Shown in pieces: positions 8,086 to 17,446 of a stretch of DNA of 64,000 nucleotides. Under the pieces are notes generated by a model. That model was not told the DNA's origin, did no database searches, and worked only from the letters and a program-made list of their open reading frames with translations. A program made the translations under genes and the position numbers. The stretch comes from Phytoactinopolyspora limicola (GTDB taxonomy: Bacteria > Actinomycetota > Actinomycetes > Jiangellales > Jiangellaceae): the NCBI RefSeq assembly GCF_011320225.1, contig NZ_JAAOEN010000001.1:601652-665651 (forward strand), written 5' to 3'. Position 1 is the first letter of the stretch, and every line of letters starts with the position of its first letter.

Positions 8086-8937
8086 CTACTGCTTCTTGCG
8101 GAACAGCCGCATGGTGAGCGGGCCGAACACCGCGATGAGCACGGCGCAGGCGATCAACACCCACAGAACCTGCGATCCATCCACCGATCCGTGCATCAGG
8201 CCACGTGACGCGGTCGAGAGATGGGTGATCGGGTTGATGTCGACGAACGACTCGAGCCAGCCGGGCATAGTGGCCGGGTCGACGAAGACGTTGCTGATGA
8301 ACGTCAGCGGGAACAGGATCATCATGCTCACCGCCATCAGGGACTCTTCGGTGCGCATCAGCATTCCGAGGGCGGTCCAGATCCACGACAGGCTGAAGGC
8401 GAACACCAGCAACAGCGCCACCGCCGCGATGACACCGATGGCGCCGCCGTTGGGCCGGAACCCGAGCAGCAGGCCCAGCCCGATGACGATCGCCGAGGCG
8501 AGGGTGTACCGGAGAATGTCACCGAACAGGGCCCCGACCAGTACGGCGGGCCGCCAGATAGGCAACGAGCGGAACCGGTCGAAGACACCTTTTCTGATGT
8601 CTTTGTTGATGCCTAGGCCGGTGTACATGGTGATCATCGCTACGGTCAGCACCAGGATGCCCGGCAGCAACTCCTGGATGTACTCCCGCGGGGAGCCGGC
8701 CAGTGCGCCACCGAACAGGAACGTGAACATCAGGGTGAACATGATGGGGAACATGGTCACGTCGAACAGCTGCTCTGGTACGTGCTTGATCTTGAGCAGC
8801 GCGCGCCAGCCGAACGTCAAGGACGCCCGCACCGGGCTCGGCCGCGGCGGGCGCGGCCGGGTGGCCAGCGCCGCGAGCAGCGCTTCATCTACGGCTGGTT
8901 GACTGCGACTGCCCCGCTGGGAGGTATTGGTGCTCAT
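8086..8937 (-). CDS. ABC-2 type transporter permease (DrrB-like)
   Basis: 283 residues with about six membrane segments arranged as in ABC-2 exporters of the DrrB/daunorubicin-resistance family (for example [20 protein letters not shown] and a C-terminal [12 protein letters not shown]-like segment), including the conserved YIQELLPGI region after the first membrane helix. The ATG start overlaps the stop of the ATP-binding gene by 4 bases, so the pair is translationally coupled. It likely exports a hydrophobic compound or drug; the substrate is unknown. Confidence 0.88.
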   Translation of the reverse strand: MSTNTSQRGSRSQPAVDEALLAALATRPRPPRPSPVRASLTFGWRALLKIKHVPEQLFDVTMFPIMFTLMFTFLFGGALAGSPREYIQELLPGILVLTVAMITMYTGLGINKDIRKGVFDRFRSLPIWRPAVLVGALFGDILRYTLASAIVIGLGLLLGFRPNGGAIGVIAAVALLLVFAFSLSWIWTALGMLMRTEESLMAVSMMILFPLTFISNVFVDPATMPGWLESFVDINPITHLSTASRGLMHGSVDGSQVLWVLIACAVLIAVFGPLTMRLFRKKQ

Positions 8938-9917
8938 GCTGCGTCCTCGGTAGTCTCGTCGTCCGCTTCGGCGGGATGACCCGTCAAGGCCAGGAAAACC
9001 TCGTCCAGGCTGGGCTGACCGAGGGAGAACTCCGTCACCGCGATGCCCGAGGTGGTCAGTTCAGTGATGGTGCGTGAGACAAGGGCGGCGTCGCCGGACT
9101 GGGCGGTGAGCGCCACGGGGTCGTGTTCGAGGTAGATCTGGACTCCCAGGCGCTGGCTGAGCAGCTGTTCGGCGTCTGGGCGCTGCCCGGCGTCGGCCAG
9201 GCGAATGTGGACGGTGCCCGACCCGACCGATGCTTTCAGCTCGCCACTGGTGCCTTCGGCGATGACTTTTCCATGGTCGATCACCGCGATCCGGTCGGCC
9301 AGCTCGTCCGCCTCGTCCAGATACTGGGTGGTCAACAGGACCGTCGTGCCGCCGGCGACGAGAACCCGGACGATGTCCCACACCTGGTTGCGGCTGCGGG
9401 GATCGAGGCCCGTGGTTGGTTCGTCGAGGAACAGCACGTCAGGTGTGGCGACGATACTCGCGGCGATGTCCATGCGGCGGCGCATACCGCCGGAGTACTT
9501 CTTGACCTGCCGCCCGGCGGCATCGGTCAACCCGAACGCCTCCAGCAGCTCCGTCGCCCTAGCGCGGGAGCTCTCTCGTGAGTACCCGAGCAACCGGGTG
9601 AGCAGGATCAAGTTCTCCAAGCCGGTGAGATCCTCGTCGACCGAGGCGAACTGGCCGGTGAGGCTGACGCGACTGCGGACCGCGTCGGCTTCACGCACGA
9701 CGTCGTGCCCGAGCACCCGGGCCTCTCCGGCATCTGGTTGGAGCAGCGTGGCCAACATGCGCACCGTGGTCGTCTTGCCGGCTCCGTTGGGTCCGAGAAC
9801 ACCGAAGACCGTCCCGGTGCGAACGGCGAGGTCAACCCCGTCGACCGCGCGCGTCTCCCCGAAGTGTTTGACCAACCCAGACGTCTCGACGGCGAGGTTG
9901 GGGCCGGGATCGTTCAC
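8934..9917 (-). CDS. ABC transporter ATP-binding protein (DrrA-like)
   Basis: 327 residues from a GTG at 9917 preceded by AAGGAGG, which is much stronger than any upstream start. It shows Walker [10 protein letters not shown], signature [10 protein letters not shown], Walker [13 protein letters not shown], a switch histidine region, and the extra C-terminal domain typical of DrrA-type exporters, ending in [17 protein letters not shown]. It energises the adjacent ABC-2 permease. The FAD oxidase gene lies 184 bases upstream on the same strand and might share regulation. Confidence 0.92.
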   Translation of the reverse strand: MNDPGPNLAVETSGLVKHFGETRAVDGVDLAVRTGTVFGVLGPNGAGKTTTVRMLATLLQPDAGEARVLGHDVVREADAVRSRVSLTGQFASVDEDLTGLENLILLTRLLGYSRESSRARATELLEAFGLTDAAGRQVKKYSGGMRRRMDIAASIVATPDVLFLDEPTTGLDPRSRNQVWDIVRVLVAGGTTVLLTTQYLDEADELADRIAVIDHGKVIAEGTSGELKASVGSGTVHIRLADAGQRPDAEQLLSQRLGVQIYLEHDPVALTAQSGDAALVSRTITELTTSGIAVTEFSLGQPSLDEVFLALTGHPAEADDETTEDAA

Positions 9918-10101
9918 GACTTCCTCCTTGTACGGGCCCGCTCGATGGGTGGGCCAGAGTTCGTGTCTTTGATGAAGACCGCCGGTGAGGCTGGAACGCA
10001 TCGGCATCGGCTGATGTTCCAGGAAATCAATGTATCCCTGGGCGGTGACAAGGTCGGATGGCGACGGCCGCGGTTTCGGCGCCATCGCCCCTCTGCCCTG
10101 T

Positions 10102-11502
10102 TCATATGGAATCCGCGTCGGCAGCGGGAAGGATGTTGTGCCCGCCCCGGAAGAGGTTGTTGGGGTCCCAGACCCGTTTGACCTCGGCGAGCCGGCGATA
10201 GTTGTCCGGTGTATACGCGGCGGCGGTGCGGCCGGTGTCGGCGAGGAAGTTGAGGAACGAGCCGCCGGTCGCCCACGGCCGGACCTGTTCGATCAAACGG
10301 TCGAGTGCGGGTGTGGCGTGGGCCAGCTCGTCGCGGGTACCGGCCATAGCGGCGGCCAGCACTGACAGCGGCACGTCTCGGTGCCCGGCGGCACCGGCGT
10401 TCGGGCCGGGTCGGGCTATCGCGCCGCCCCAATGCCGCACCTCGACGACGATCGGTCCGGCCGCGGCGGCCGCGAGCGGCTCGATGACGTCGTCGGGCAG
10501 GGTGTGGAGCAGCTCGAACCGTTGAGCGACGGCTGTCGGTGGCTGTGGGTGGCCACTGAGTTGGGCGCTCGCCGCCGCGTAGGTCTGCTCGGCGAAGCCA
10601 CCGGCGAGGGCCGGACCCGCGGCGTCGAGGAGTGGGGCTAGATGCTGCTCCGCATTGGCGGCTGTGGTGGCACACACGGCTCGGATGCCCAGCACTGCCC
10701 GGCCCCGGATCGGCTCCGGAACCTGTGCTGCCTCAGGCATCGTGGCCAGGATGACCGCGGTGTTGACCTCATCGGGGATGGCGGTGGTGACCCAGTCCCG
10801 GTAGCGACGGAGGACATCCTGCGTCCGGCTGGCGTCGTGGAAAGAGATCCCCGCGTACACCTTCTCCACCGGAAAGAGGACGAACTCGATGGAGGTGGCG
10901 ACGGCGAAGTTGCCGCCTCCGCCGCGTAGCGCCCAGAACAGGTCCGGATGTTCGTCGCCGCTGACGGTGAGCCGCTGGCCGCTGCTGGTGACCACGTCGG
11001 CCCGGACGAGGCTGTCGGCGGCCAACCCGAAGGTGCGGGAGAGATATCCTGCCCCTCCGCCGAGCAGATAACCGGTCGCCCCGATGGAGCTGGTGCCGGA
11101 CAGCGGCGCCAGCCCATAGGGGGCTGCCGCGTCGACGACGGCGGACCACCGGGTGCCCGGCCCTACCCGTGCGGTGCGACTGGCCGGGTCCACCATCACC
11201 GAGTCCAGCCGCGACGTCTTGAGCAGTATCCCGTTGTCGTCGCCCGGATAGGTGCCATGCCCGGTGGCCTGCACCGTCAGCGGCATCCCGTGGGTGGCCG
11301 CCGCTCGCACCGCCGCCTGGACGTCGCGTTCGTTGGTGGCCACGGCGATGATGGCGGGCCAGGGGTCGGCTGTGCGGTGCCACGAAGCCCGCTCGGCGTC
11401 GTAGCCGGGCTGACCGGGCAGGTGGACGTCACCGGCGAAGGAGCCGTGCAGCTGGCGTACGACGTCGCCGATGGCGGGCGGGGTCACGGAACGTATGGTC
11501 AT
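10102..11502 (-). CDS. FAD-linked oxidase, berberine-bridge-enzyme type
   Basis: 466 residues from the ATG at 11502 (GGAGG 6 bases upstream). The N-terminal PCMH-type FAD domain includes ATGHGTYP, whose His is the expected 8-alpha-FAD attachment site, and [11 protein letters not shown] substrate domain and a C-terminal BBE motif ([18 protein letters not shown], then NLF) follow. The second Cys attachment point of bicovalent members is not evident. Such enzymes oxidise alcohols, sugars or alkaloids, often in secondary metabolism. It is divergent from the two-component genes and upstream of the drrAB-like exporter, so a shared resistance or modification role is possible. Confidence 0.9.
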   Translation of the reverse strand: MTIRSVTPPAIGDVVRQLHGSFAGDVHLPGQPGYDAERASWHRTADPWPAIIAVATNERDVQAAVRAAATHGMPLTVQATGHGTYPGDDNGILLKTSRLDSVMVDPASRTARVGPGTRWSAVVDAAAPYGLAPLSGTSSIGATGYLLGGGAGYLSRTFGLAADSLVRADVVTSSGQRLTVSGDEHPDLFWALRGGGGNFAVATSIEFVLFPVEKVYAGISFHDASRTQDVLRRYRDWVTTAIPDEVNTAVILATMPEAAQVPEPIRGRAVLGIRAVCATTAANAEQHLAPLLDAAGPALAGGFAEQTYAAASAQLSGHPQPPTAVAQRFELLHTLPDDVIEPLAAAAAGPIVVEVRHWGGAIARPGPNAGAAGHRDVPLSVLAAAMAGTRDELAHATPALDRLIEQVRPWATGGSFLNFLADTGRTAAAYTPDNYRRLAEVKRVWDPNNLFRGGHNILPAADADSI

Positions 11503-11655
11503 GGTCGCCTCCGATGGGGTGGTGGTGCCCCGGGTGTGTTCTGGCCGCATGGGTGAGCCTGCTGAGACGATGCTGGCTGGTCCGACCCGGTGGTGTCGTC
11601 GCACGTGGGGAGGCAGTTGTGAGTACCGCGGAGGCATCGTGCAGGGGGCTGACTA

Positions 11656-11686
11656 CTCCCGCGGGAGCAGTGGCGGAGCACTCCGC
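11656..11686. promoter_or_regulatory. Two adjacent palindromes in the divergent oxidase / two-component region
   Basis: CTCCCGCGGGAG (11656-11667) and GCGGAGCACTCCGC (11673-11686) are perfect palindromes spaced one and a half turns apart. They lie 44-74 bases before the sensor-kinase start, within the 227-base divergent region. They are candidate operators, perhaps for the adjacent LuxR-type response regulator; there is no direct evidence. Confidence 0.4.
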
Positions 11687-11729
11687 GCGGAGGACGCCGT
11701 GGTGAGCGGCGGGCGTCTACGATGCCAGC

Positions 11730-12494
11730 ATGGCTGCCGATCGCCGACTGAAGACGTTCCTCATCGCTGGCTGGGTGGCAACGGCGGTGGGGATGACAGC
11801 GAGCTACCTGCAGTGGCGAGCCTACGTACGAGAGGTCGAGGAACGTGCCGCCGAAGCGGAGCGAACCCGCGAGGAGGCCGCCCGCCGGCGGGCCATCGAG
11901 GAGCGGCTGCGTATCGCCCGCGACCTGCACGACTCCCTGACCCACAACATCTCGATCATCAAGGTGCAGGCCGGCGTAGCTGTGCACCTGGCGCGCAAGA
12001 ACGGTGAGCAGGCGCCGGAGGCACTGGTGGCGATCCAGGACGCGAGCGGAGAGGCTATCCGGGAGCTGCGATCGACCCTCGACACGCTGCGCAGTGACGA
12101 CTCCAACGGCAGTGGCCTGGATCGGCTGGACGAGCTGGCCGAGCGGGCTAGTTCGGCCGGTGTACCAGTCGACGTCAGCGTCACCGGGCAGCGTCACCGG
12201 CTGCCGGCCGGGATCGACGAGGCGGCCTACCGGATCGTCCAGGAGGCGGTGACGAACGTCGCTCGGCATGCCGGTCCGGCGACCGCCGTGGTGCGGCTCG
12301 ATTACGGCCCGGACCGGTTCGTCGTCCACATCGATGATGACGGCGCGGCCCGGCCGGACGTGGAGCAGCCGGCCGGTACCGGGTTGACGGGTATGCGGGA
12401 GCGGGTTGCGGCGCTGGGCGGGCGGTTGCACGCCGCGCCGCGCCCTGAGGGCGGATTCAGCGTCCGGGCTGAGTTCCCGACGGTGCGCACGTGA
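11730..12494 (+). CDS. Two-component sensor histidine kinase (NarL-type, short sensor)
   Basis: 254 residues. A single N-terminal membrane helix (about 8-28) and a coiled-coil-like stretch rich in Glu, Arg and Ala (32-60) lead to a HisKA_3 domain with the phosphoacceptor His at about 67 (ARDLHDSLTHN). A HATPase_c domain follows (IVQEAVTNVARHA N-box, VHIDDDGA, GTGLTGMRERV). There is no extracytoplasmic sensor domain, so it may sense membrane state or a partner protein. Its end overlaps the response regulator start (GTGA). Confidence 0.93.
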   Translation: MAADRRLKTFLIAGWVATAVGMTASYLQWRAYVREVEERAAEAERTREEAARRRAIEERLRIARDLHDSLTHNISIIKVQAGVAVHLARKNGEQAPEALVAIQDASGEAIRELRSTLDTLRSDDSNGSGLDRLDELAERASSAGVPVDVSVTGQRHRLPAGIDEAAYRIVQEAVTNVARHAGPATAVVRLDYGPDRFVVHIDDDGAARPDVEQPAGTGLTGMRERVAALGGRLHAAPRPEGGFSVRAEFPTVRT

Positions 12495-13177
12495 GCGACC
12501 GGATCGCGGTGTTGCTGGTGGACGACCAACCACTGATCCGCGGTGGTTTCCGGGCGCTGCTGGACGCCGAAGACGACATCCATGTCGTGGGTGAGGCCGC
12601 CGACGGCGCGGAAGGGGTCGCGCTGGCCCGAACGCACCGTCCCGACGTGGCGCTTGTCGATATCCAGATGCCTGGGCTGGACGGTGTGGAGACCACCCGC
12701 CAGATCGCGGCCGACCCTAACCTCGCCGGTGTACACGTGGTCATCCTGACCAACTACGGTATCGACGAGTACGTGTTCGACGCCCTACGCGCTGGAGCTG
12801 CGGGCTTCCTGGTCAAAGACATCGAGCCGGCCGATCTACTCAGCTCGGTACGGGTGGCCGCACGGGGAGATGCGTTGCTGGCTCCGGTGATCACCCGTCG
12901 GCTGATCCAGGAGTTCGTGTCGCGCCCGCGCACCGTCCACGTGCCGGCTGAGCTGACGGAGCTGACCAACCGGGAGCGAGAGGTCGTGGCGCTCGTGGCA
13001 CGCGGCCTGAGCAACGACGAGATCGCCGAAACGATGGTGATCAGCCCGTTGACGGCGAAGACACACGTAAGCCGGGCGATGACCAAACTGCGGGTGCGCG
13101 ACCGCGCCCAGCTGGTGGTGTTCGCCTACGAATGTGGGCTGGTCAGTCCTCGACGAGACGGCCGCACCGGCGGGTGA
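12491..13177 (+). CDS. NarL/FixJ-family response regulator
   Basis: 228 residues with a GTG start overlapping the kinase stop by 4 bases. The receiver domain has the acidic pair LVDDQ, the phosphoacceptor Asp at about 57 (ALVDIQMPG), the switch Thr (ILTNYG) and Lys in FLVKD. The C-terminal LuxR-type HTH spans about 150-215 (LTNREREVVALVARGLSNDEIA, then TAKTHVSRAMTKLRVRDRAQLV). It is the output of the adjacent kinase. Probable targets are its own operon or the divergent FAD oxidase and exporter genes. Confidence 0.95.
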   Translation: MSDRIAVLLVDDQPLIRGGFRALLDAEDDIHVVGEAADGAEGVALARTHRPDVALVDIQMPGLDGVETTRQIAADPNLAGVHVVILTNYGIDEYVFDALRAGAAGFLVKDIEPADLLSSVRVAARGDALLAPVITRRLIQEFVSRPRTVHVPAELTELTNREREVVALVARGLSNDEIAETMVISPLTAKTHVSRAMTKLRVRDRAQLVVFAYECGLVSPRRDGRTGG

Positions 13178-13306
13178 GCCACGCTCAGAGCCGCTCGACG
13201 CCGCGCCGCCACGCGGAAGCTTGTTGTCGCTATAGGCGCAGTACGGAAGCTTGTGGCGGTTGTGGCCGGGGCCGCGGATCGGCGGGCCGGGGATGGGCGG
13301 TTGGTG

Positions 13307-14296
13307 TTAGACCCACTCGATCCGTTCGAGGAGAAATCGCGGGTCTCGGGTGGCGGCGGCGCGGATGCCGGCCGACATCTCGGCCTGGTCACCCAGTGTG
13401 GGTGGCGCCGCGGCGATCTCGATACGCGCGGCCAGCCGTTGTCCGGGTTCTAGTACGTCGGCGGCGTGGTCGAGTACGGCCAGGGTGTGCTCGATGATCT
13501 CGTCGGCGCGTCGGTGGCCGGTGGTATCTACCCGCACCCTTTCCCAGCGCACCGCCGCCAGTTCGTGGTGGGTGGTCCGGGTGACCCTGGTTCCGTCGAC
13601 GTCGATCACGGTGGCGCCCTTGGGCCCCGGCTCACCGATCCCGCGGCCCTGGATATTGCCGGGGTAGACGATCAGTGGATCTCGTGAGACCACCTCCCTT
13701 GTGTGGACGTGCCCGAGCGCCCAGTACTGGTAGCCGGCGTCGTTCAGGGCGGACACGGTGGTGGGTGCACACGGTTTGCCAGGGCGGGTGCCGTCGAGGC
13801 TGGTATGCAGGATGCCGACGTTGAGCAGGTCAGGAACCGGGGACGGGAAGCCGGGCACCAGGTCGGCGGCGATGGCACCGGCGGGCAGGCTGCGGCCGTG
13901 GGCGGCGACGCCGATGTCGTCGAGAACGTGGGTGTGGGCGTGGTCGGTGTCGAACCAGATCGTGGCAGGTGGGAGTGGCCCGGCGACGTCGATCATGCGT
14001 TCTCGTGCCCGGCAGGTGGCGTCGTGGTTGCCGCTGGTGATGAGCACGGGGATCGCCGCCTCGTGTAGGGCGGCGAGCGAGTCGTGCAGGCGGCGCGCGA
14101 CGGCGCCGTCGTACCAGTCCCGATCGGTGAGATCCCCCGCCAGGATCAACACGTCCGCCTGCTCCCGCATGACGAGGTCGATCAGGGCATCGAAGGCGGT
14201 CCAGGTGGGGGCGGGTAGGAGATCGGCGGCCAGTCCGGGCAGACCTCGGAGTGGGCTGTTCAGATGCAGGTCGGCGGCGTGGACGATGGTCGGCAC
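13307..14296 (-). CDS. SbcD/Mre11-like calcineurin-type metallophosphoesterase
   Basis: 329 residues from the GTG at 14296 (VPTIVHAADLHL), which starts right at the first catalytic motif as in the family. An alternative GTG at 14353 would add 19 residues and has no ribosome site. Phosphoesterase motifs are D-x-H (AADLHLNS), GDLTD, GNHD, GILH and GHVH. The family covers DNA repair exonucleases, but the SbcC partner that normally follows is absent, so a nuclease role is uncertain. It is divergent from the GntR gene. Confidence 0.85.
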   Translation of the reverse strand: MPTIVHAADLHLNSPLRGLPGLAADLLPAPTWTAFDALIDLVMREQADVLILAGDLTDRDWYDGAVARRLHDSLAALHEAAIPVLITSGNHDATCRARERMIDVAGPLPPATIWFDTDHAHTHVLDDIGVAAHGRSLPAGAIAADLVPGFPSPVPDLLNVGILHTSLDGTRPGKPCAPTTVSALNDAGYQYWALGHVHTREVVSRDPLIVYPGNIQGRGIGEPGPKGATVIDVDGTRVTRTTHHELAAVRWERVRVDTTGHRRADEIIEHTLAVLDHAADVLEPGQRLAARIEIAAAPPTLGDQAEMSAGIRAAATRDPRFLLERIEWV

Positions 14297-14391
14297 CTGC
14301 GTGACCCTACGTGCCGCGGGTGAACACCCGGTGGGCGTGTGATGCGACGGCACCTATGCCGGCGGGTTTCGGTTTGGTCACGACGCTCGAC

Positions 14392-14432
14392 CTGGAAGAC
14401 ATAAAGTGATTAGATCACTTTATGTCTTCCAG
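14392..14432. promoter_or_regulatory. 41-bp perfect palindrome overlapping the gntR start codon (operator)
   Basis: The 19-base arm CTGGAAGACATAAAGTGAT (14392-14410) and its exact complement (14414-14432) surround the centre TAG. The AT-rich core AAGTGATTAGATCACTT resembles operators of FadR-type GntR regulators. The regulator ATG (14422-14424) lies inside the right arm, so binding would block transcription or translation of gntR itself. Confidence 0.85.
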
Positions 14433-15147
14433 TGGACCGCCTGCCGACGTCGGCACTCCGGAGCGTCGCAGCCTGTCCAGCGATCTCGCCATGGCCGTCG
14501 CATCGATGATCCACAACGAGTCGTTGCAACCGGGCGATCAGCTGGAATCGGTCAAGACACTCGCGACGCGATTCCAAGTAGCGGTGCCCACGATGCGGGA
14601 GGCTCTACGCAGACTCGAGGCTATGGGCGGGGTGAGCTTGCGGCACGGGTCCGGGGTGTACGTCGGGGAGAACGTCCGCCGGATGGTGCTGCCCAATCCG
14701 CTCTCCCCTAGTCCCACCGGCGAACAGCTCATCGAACTGCTGGGGGCGCGCCTACAGATCGAACCACCGATCGCCGCGCTCGCCGCCACGGTGCGAGAGC
14801 GCCAAGGCATCGATCTGATGGTGGAGACACTCGACGAGGCTCGCCAGTGCATCTCGGCCGGTGACGACCGGCTGTGGCTGGTCAACCTCAACTTCCACCG
14901 CACCATCGCCGCTGCTGGCGGGAACACGATCCTGGCCGAGGTCATCGACTCGATCGTGTTCATCCACGCCGAAGAGCAGCGCGAAATCCTGCGATTACAC
15001 GGTGACGAGGACCGGGACTTCGAGGAGCACCGGCGGATCACCGAGCTCATCGTGGACGGCAACGTGGACGCGGCCCGCCAGGCCATGCATGAGCATCTCG
15101 ACAACGTCATCCGCATCGTGCGGGAGCGGTTGTCACAAGGCTCGTAG
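14422..15147 (+). CDS. GntR-family (FadR subfamily) transcriptional regulator
   Basis: 241 residues. An N-terminal winged HTH (about 20-85: SVKTLATRFQVAVPTMREALRRLEAMGGVSL) is followed by an FCD ligand-binding domain (about 105-230) with FHRTIAAAGGN and EEHRRITELI metal/ligand-type histidines. No ribosome site precedes the ATG at 14422, so the transcript may be leaderless or the real start may be the ATG at 14491. It heads the sugar-acid operon and probably represses it until a sugar-acid metabolite binds. Confidence 0.9.
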   Translation: MSSSGPPADVGTPERRSLSSDLAMAVASMIHNESLQPGDQLESVKTLATRFQVAVPTMREALRRLEAMGGVSLRHGSGVYVGENVRRMVLPNPLSPSPTGEQLIELLGARLQIEPPIAALAATVRERQGIDLMVETLDEARQCISAGDDRLWLVNLNFHRTIAAAGGNTILAEVIDSIVFIHAEEQREILRLHGDEDRDFEEHRRITELIVDGNVDAARQAMHEHLDNVIRIVRERLSQGS

Positions 15148-15214
15148 CTCATCCGTAGTCCGAGCGCCGGTCCGGCGCGCGCACCTTTCTGACCAAACAC
15201 AACGAGGTGGTGTC

Positions 15215-16507
15215 ATGAAGCACACGAGAATGCTCGCGATAGCCGGTCTGGCCGGAGCGCTCGCCCTCAGCGCCTGCGGCGGTGGCGACGACGGCAACGG
15301 CAGCAGCGATGACGGCGGTCCCGGCACCAACGGCACGGTGGCGGACAGCGGTACGCTCAAGTTCTACACCGACAAAGCCGCTTGGGAGCCACAGTTCGAC
15401 CAGGTCAGCGCTGCTTCTGAGGATCAGATCGGATTCGATCTCGACTTCACCGGGTACTCCGACGCGGACACCTACTCCGCGTTCATCAAGCAGTCTTTCC
15501 GCACCGCGGAGAAGCCGACTCTGTTCACCTGGCACACCGGCGACGCACTGGCTGAACTCGTCGACGAGGGAATGGTCGCGTCGACGGGAGATCTCTGGGC
15601 CGAGGCCATCGCCAACGGCGACGTGCCCGAAGACCTGCAGCAGTACTACACCTACAACGGTGATCAGTACTGTGTCCCGCTCAATGTCGCGTACTGGGTG
15701 CTCTACTACAACAAACACGTCTTCGCCGACCATGGCTTGGAGCCGCCGCAGACGTGGGACGACCTCATGCACATCGCCGAGACGCTGGCGGACGAGGGAA
15801 TTCCCGCGTTCTACCAGACCAACATCCTGTTCTCCTTCGTTTGGTTCCAGACCTTGTTGGCCGGCAGTGATCCCGACCTGTACGAGGCACTGGGGACCGG
15901 CGAGGCCAGCTACACCGACCCCGGTGTGGTGGCGGTCATGGAGCAGTGGGGCGACATGATCGAGGCGGGCTATTTCAGCGACCCGGGCCTGGCCGACGAC
16001 CCGCAGGTGCTGTTGAACAACGGCGACCTCGCCATGCTCAACTTCGGCACGTTCTTCACCGGATCACTCAACGCGCTGGATATGACCTCGGGCGAGGACT
16101 ACGACTTCTTCGTCATCCCCAACGTGAACCCGGACCTCCCCCAGACCTCCCTGATCGTGGAGACCGGTCCCCTGTGTGCGGCCGAGGAGGCCGACGACCG
16201 GGCCGAGGCTGTCGCCTACATGGACTGGTGGCTGGGCGCCGACGCACAGACCGAGTGGGCCAACGCCCGGGGCGACGTCTCCTTCAACCCCAACGCCGAG
16301 ATCCGCGACGAGCGGCTGGCCGATCTGGGTGAAGAGGCCAACGCCGGCGACATCCGCCTCATCGAGCGCTACTTCGAGGCGACCCCGCAGCCGGTACTCA
16401 CCGCTGCACTCGACGGATTCGGGGCTTTCGTGACCAACCCCGGTGACCCGATGCCGATCCTGGAGAACATCCAGGCCGAAGCGGACGCGTACTGGGCCAA
16501 CCAGTGA
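15215..16507 (+). CDS. Extracellular sugar-binding lipoprotein of an ABC importer
   Basis: 430 residues from the ATG at 15215 (GAGGTGG upstream). A lipoprotein signal peptide ends in the lipobox LSAC (Cys about 21), followed by a Gly/Asp-rich linker. The rest is a family 1 solute-binding fold (TLKFYTDKAAWEPQFDQ; YWVLYYNKHVFADHGLEPPQ; WDDLMHIAETLADEGIPAF). It captures a carbohydrate outside the membrane for the two MalF/MalG-type permeases that follow. No ATPase is encoded here, so a shared MsiK-type ATPase is expected, as is common in actinobacteria. Confidence 0.93.
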   Translation: MKHTRMLAIAGLAGALALSACGGGDDGNGSSDDGGPGTNGTVADSGTLKFYTDKAAWEPQFDQVSAASEDQIGFDLDFTGYSDADTYSAFIKQSFRTAEKPTLFTWHTGDALAELVDEGMVASTGDLWAEAIANGDVPEDLQQYYTYNGDQYCVPLNVAYWVLYYNKHVFADHGLEPPQTWDDLMHIAETLADEGIPAFYQTNILFSFVWFQTLLAGSDPDLYEALGTGEASYTDPGVVAVMEQWGDMIEAGYFSDPGLADDPQVLLNNGDLAMLNFGTFFTGSLNALDMTSGEDYDFFVIPNVNPDLPQTSLIVETGPLCAAEEADDRAEAVAYMDWWLGADAQTEWANARGDVSFNPNAEIRDERLADLGEEANAGDIRLIERYFEATPQPVLTAALDGFGAFVTNPGDPMPILENIQAEADAYWANQ

Positions 16508-17436
16508 GTTCCACGTCCGTCCAGGTCGACCCGGACAGTGGGGTGGTGCGCCGGACCCGTTCCGGCGGCCGCCCCTCCTACCGGTGGTCGGCCAAGGGGT
16601 TCGTCGCGCCCGGCGTGTTCATCGTCGCCGGTCTGCTCTATCTGCCGTTCCTCTGGACCACGTTCCTGAGCTTCACCCGGTACCGGGGTCTGGGGTCGCC
16701 GGAGTGGATCGGCCTCGACAACTACGTGGCGATGTTCTCCGACCCGGCGTTGCTGACGTCGCTTCGGAACACCGCCTTCTGGGTGGTCGGGACCATCGCG
16801 GTGCCGGTCGGTATCGGTCTGTTGATCGCCGTGCTCACGTACAACATGCGCTTCGGTGCCTGGTTCCGGCTGCCGTTCCTCATCCCGTACGCGATCTCCG
16901 GGGTGGCCGTCGGGGTGATCTGGAGTTTCATCCTGCAAAGCGGCGGCGCACTGAGCCAGGCGATGGACACGTTTGGCCTCCCGGGCGCGGACTCTCGCTG
17001 GTTGCTCGACGCGCCACTCAACACCTTCGTCATGATCGGTGCGGCGGCGTGGCAAGCGTCGGGGGTCAACGCCCTGCTGTTCGTCATCGGCCTGCAATCC
17101 ATCCCCAAGGAGCCGGTCGAGGCGGCCCGGGTGGACGGTGCGTCGGGCTGGACGATGTTCCGGCACATCCTCTGGCCGATGCTGCGTCCGCTCACGACCG
17201 TCGTCGTCGGCCTGTCCATCGTCGCCAGCTTGAAGACGTTCGACGTGGTGTGGGTGATGACCCAGGGCGGACCGGGCCGCTCGTCCGAGACCCTCGCCAT
17301 CACGATGTACCGGGAGACCTTCGTGCAGAGCGAGTACGGCTTGGGCGGCGCGGTCTCGGTTTTCCTCACCGTCGTCACGTTGACCGCCTCCATCGCCTAC
17401 CTGCGCCGGCAGTTGTCCGAGCGCAAGGCTCTGTAG
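16504..17436 (+). CDS. ABC sugar permease, MalF/UgpA type
   Basis: 310 residues with a GTG start overlapping the binding-protein stop (GTGA). It has six membrane helices and the inner-membrane EAA loop EAARVDGASGWTMFRHILWPML, the docking site for the ATPase. It forms the transport channel with the next gene product. Confidence 0.94.
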   Translation: MSSTSVQVDPDSGVVRRTRSGGRPSYRWSAKGFVAPGVFIVAGLLYLPFLWTTFLSFTRYRGLGSPEWIGLDNYVAMFSDPALLTSLRNTAFWVVGTIAVPVGIGLLIAVLTYNMRFGAWFRLPFLIPYAISGVAVGVIWSFILQSGGALSQAMDTFGLPGADSRWLLDAPLNTFVMIGAAAWQASGVNALLFVIGLQSIPKEPVEAARVDGASGWTMFRHILWPMLRPLTTVVVGLSIVASLKTFDVVWVMTQGGPGRSSETLAITMYRETFVQSEYGLGGAVSVFLTVVTLTASIAYLRRQLSERKAL

Positions 17437-17446
17437 GGGGGCGGCC

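Noticed and set aside
13178-13306. Regulatory element in the gap after the response regulator
   Set aside because: It contains two CGGAAGCTTGT direct repeats only; too little for a claim between convergent genes.
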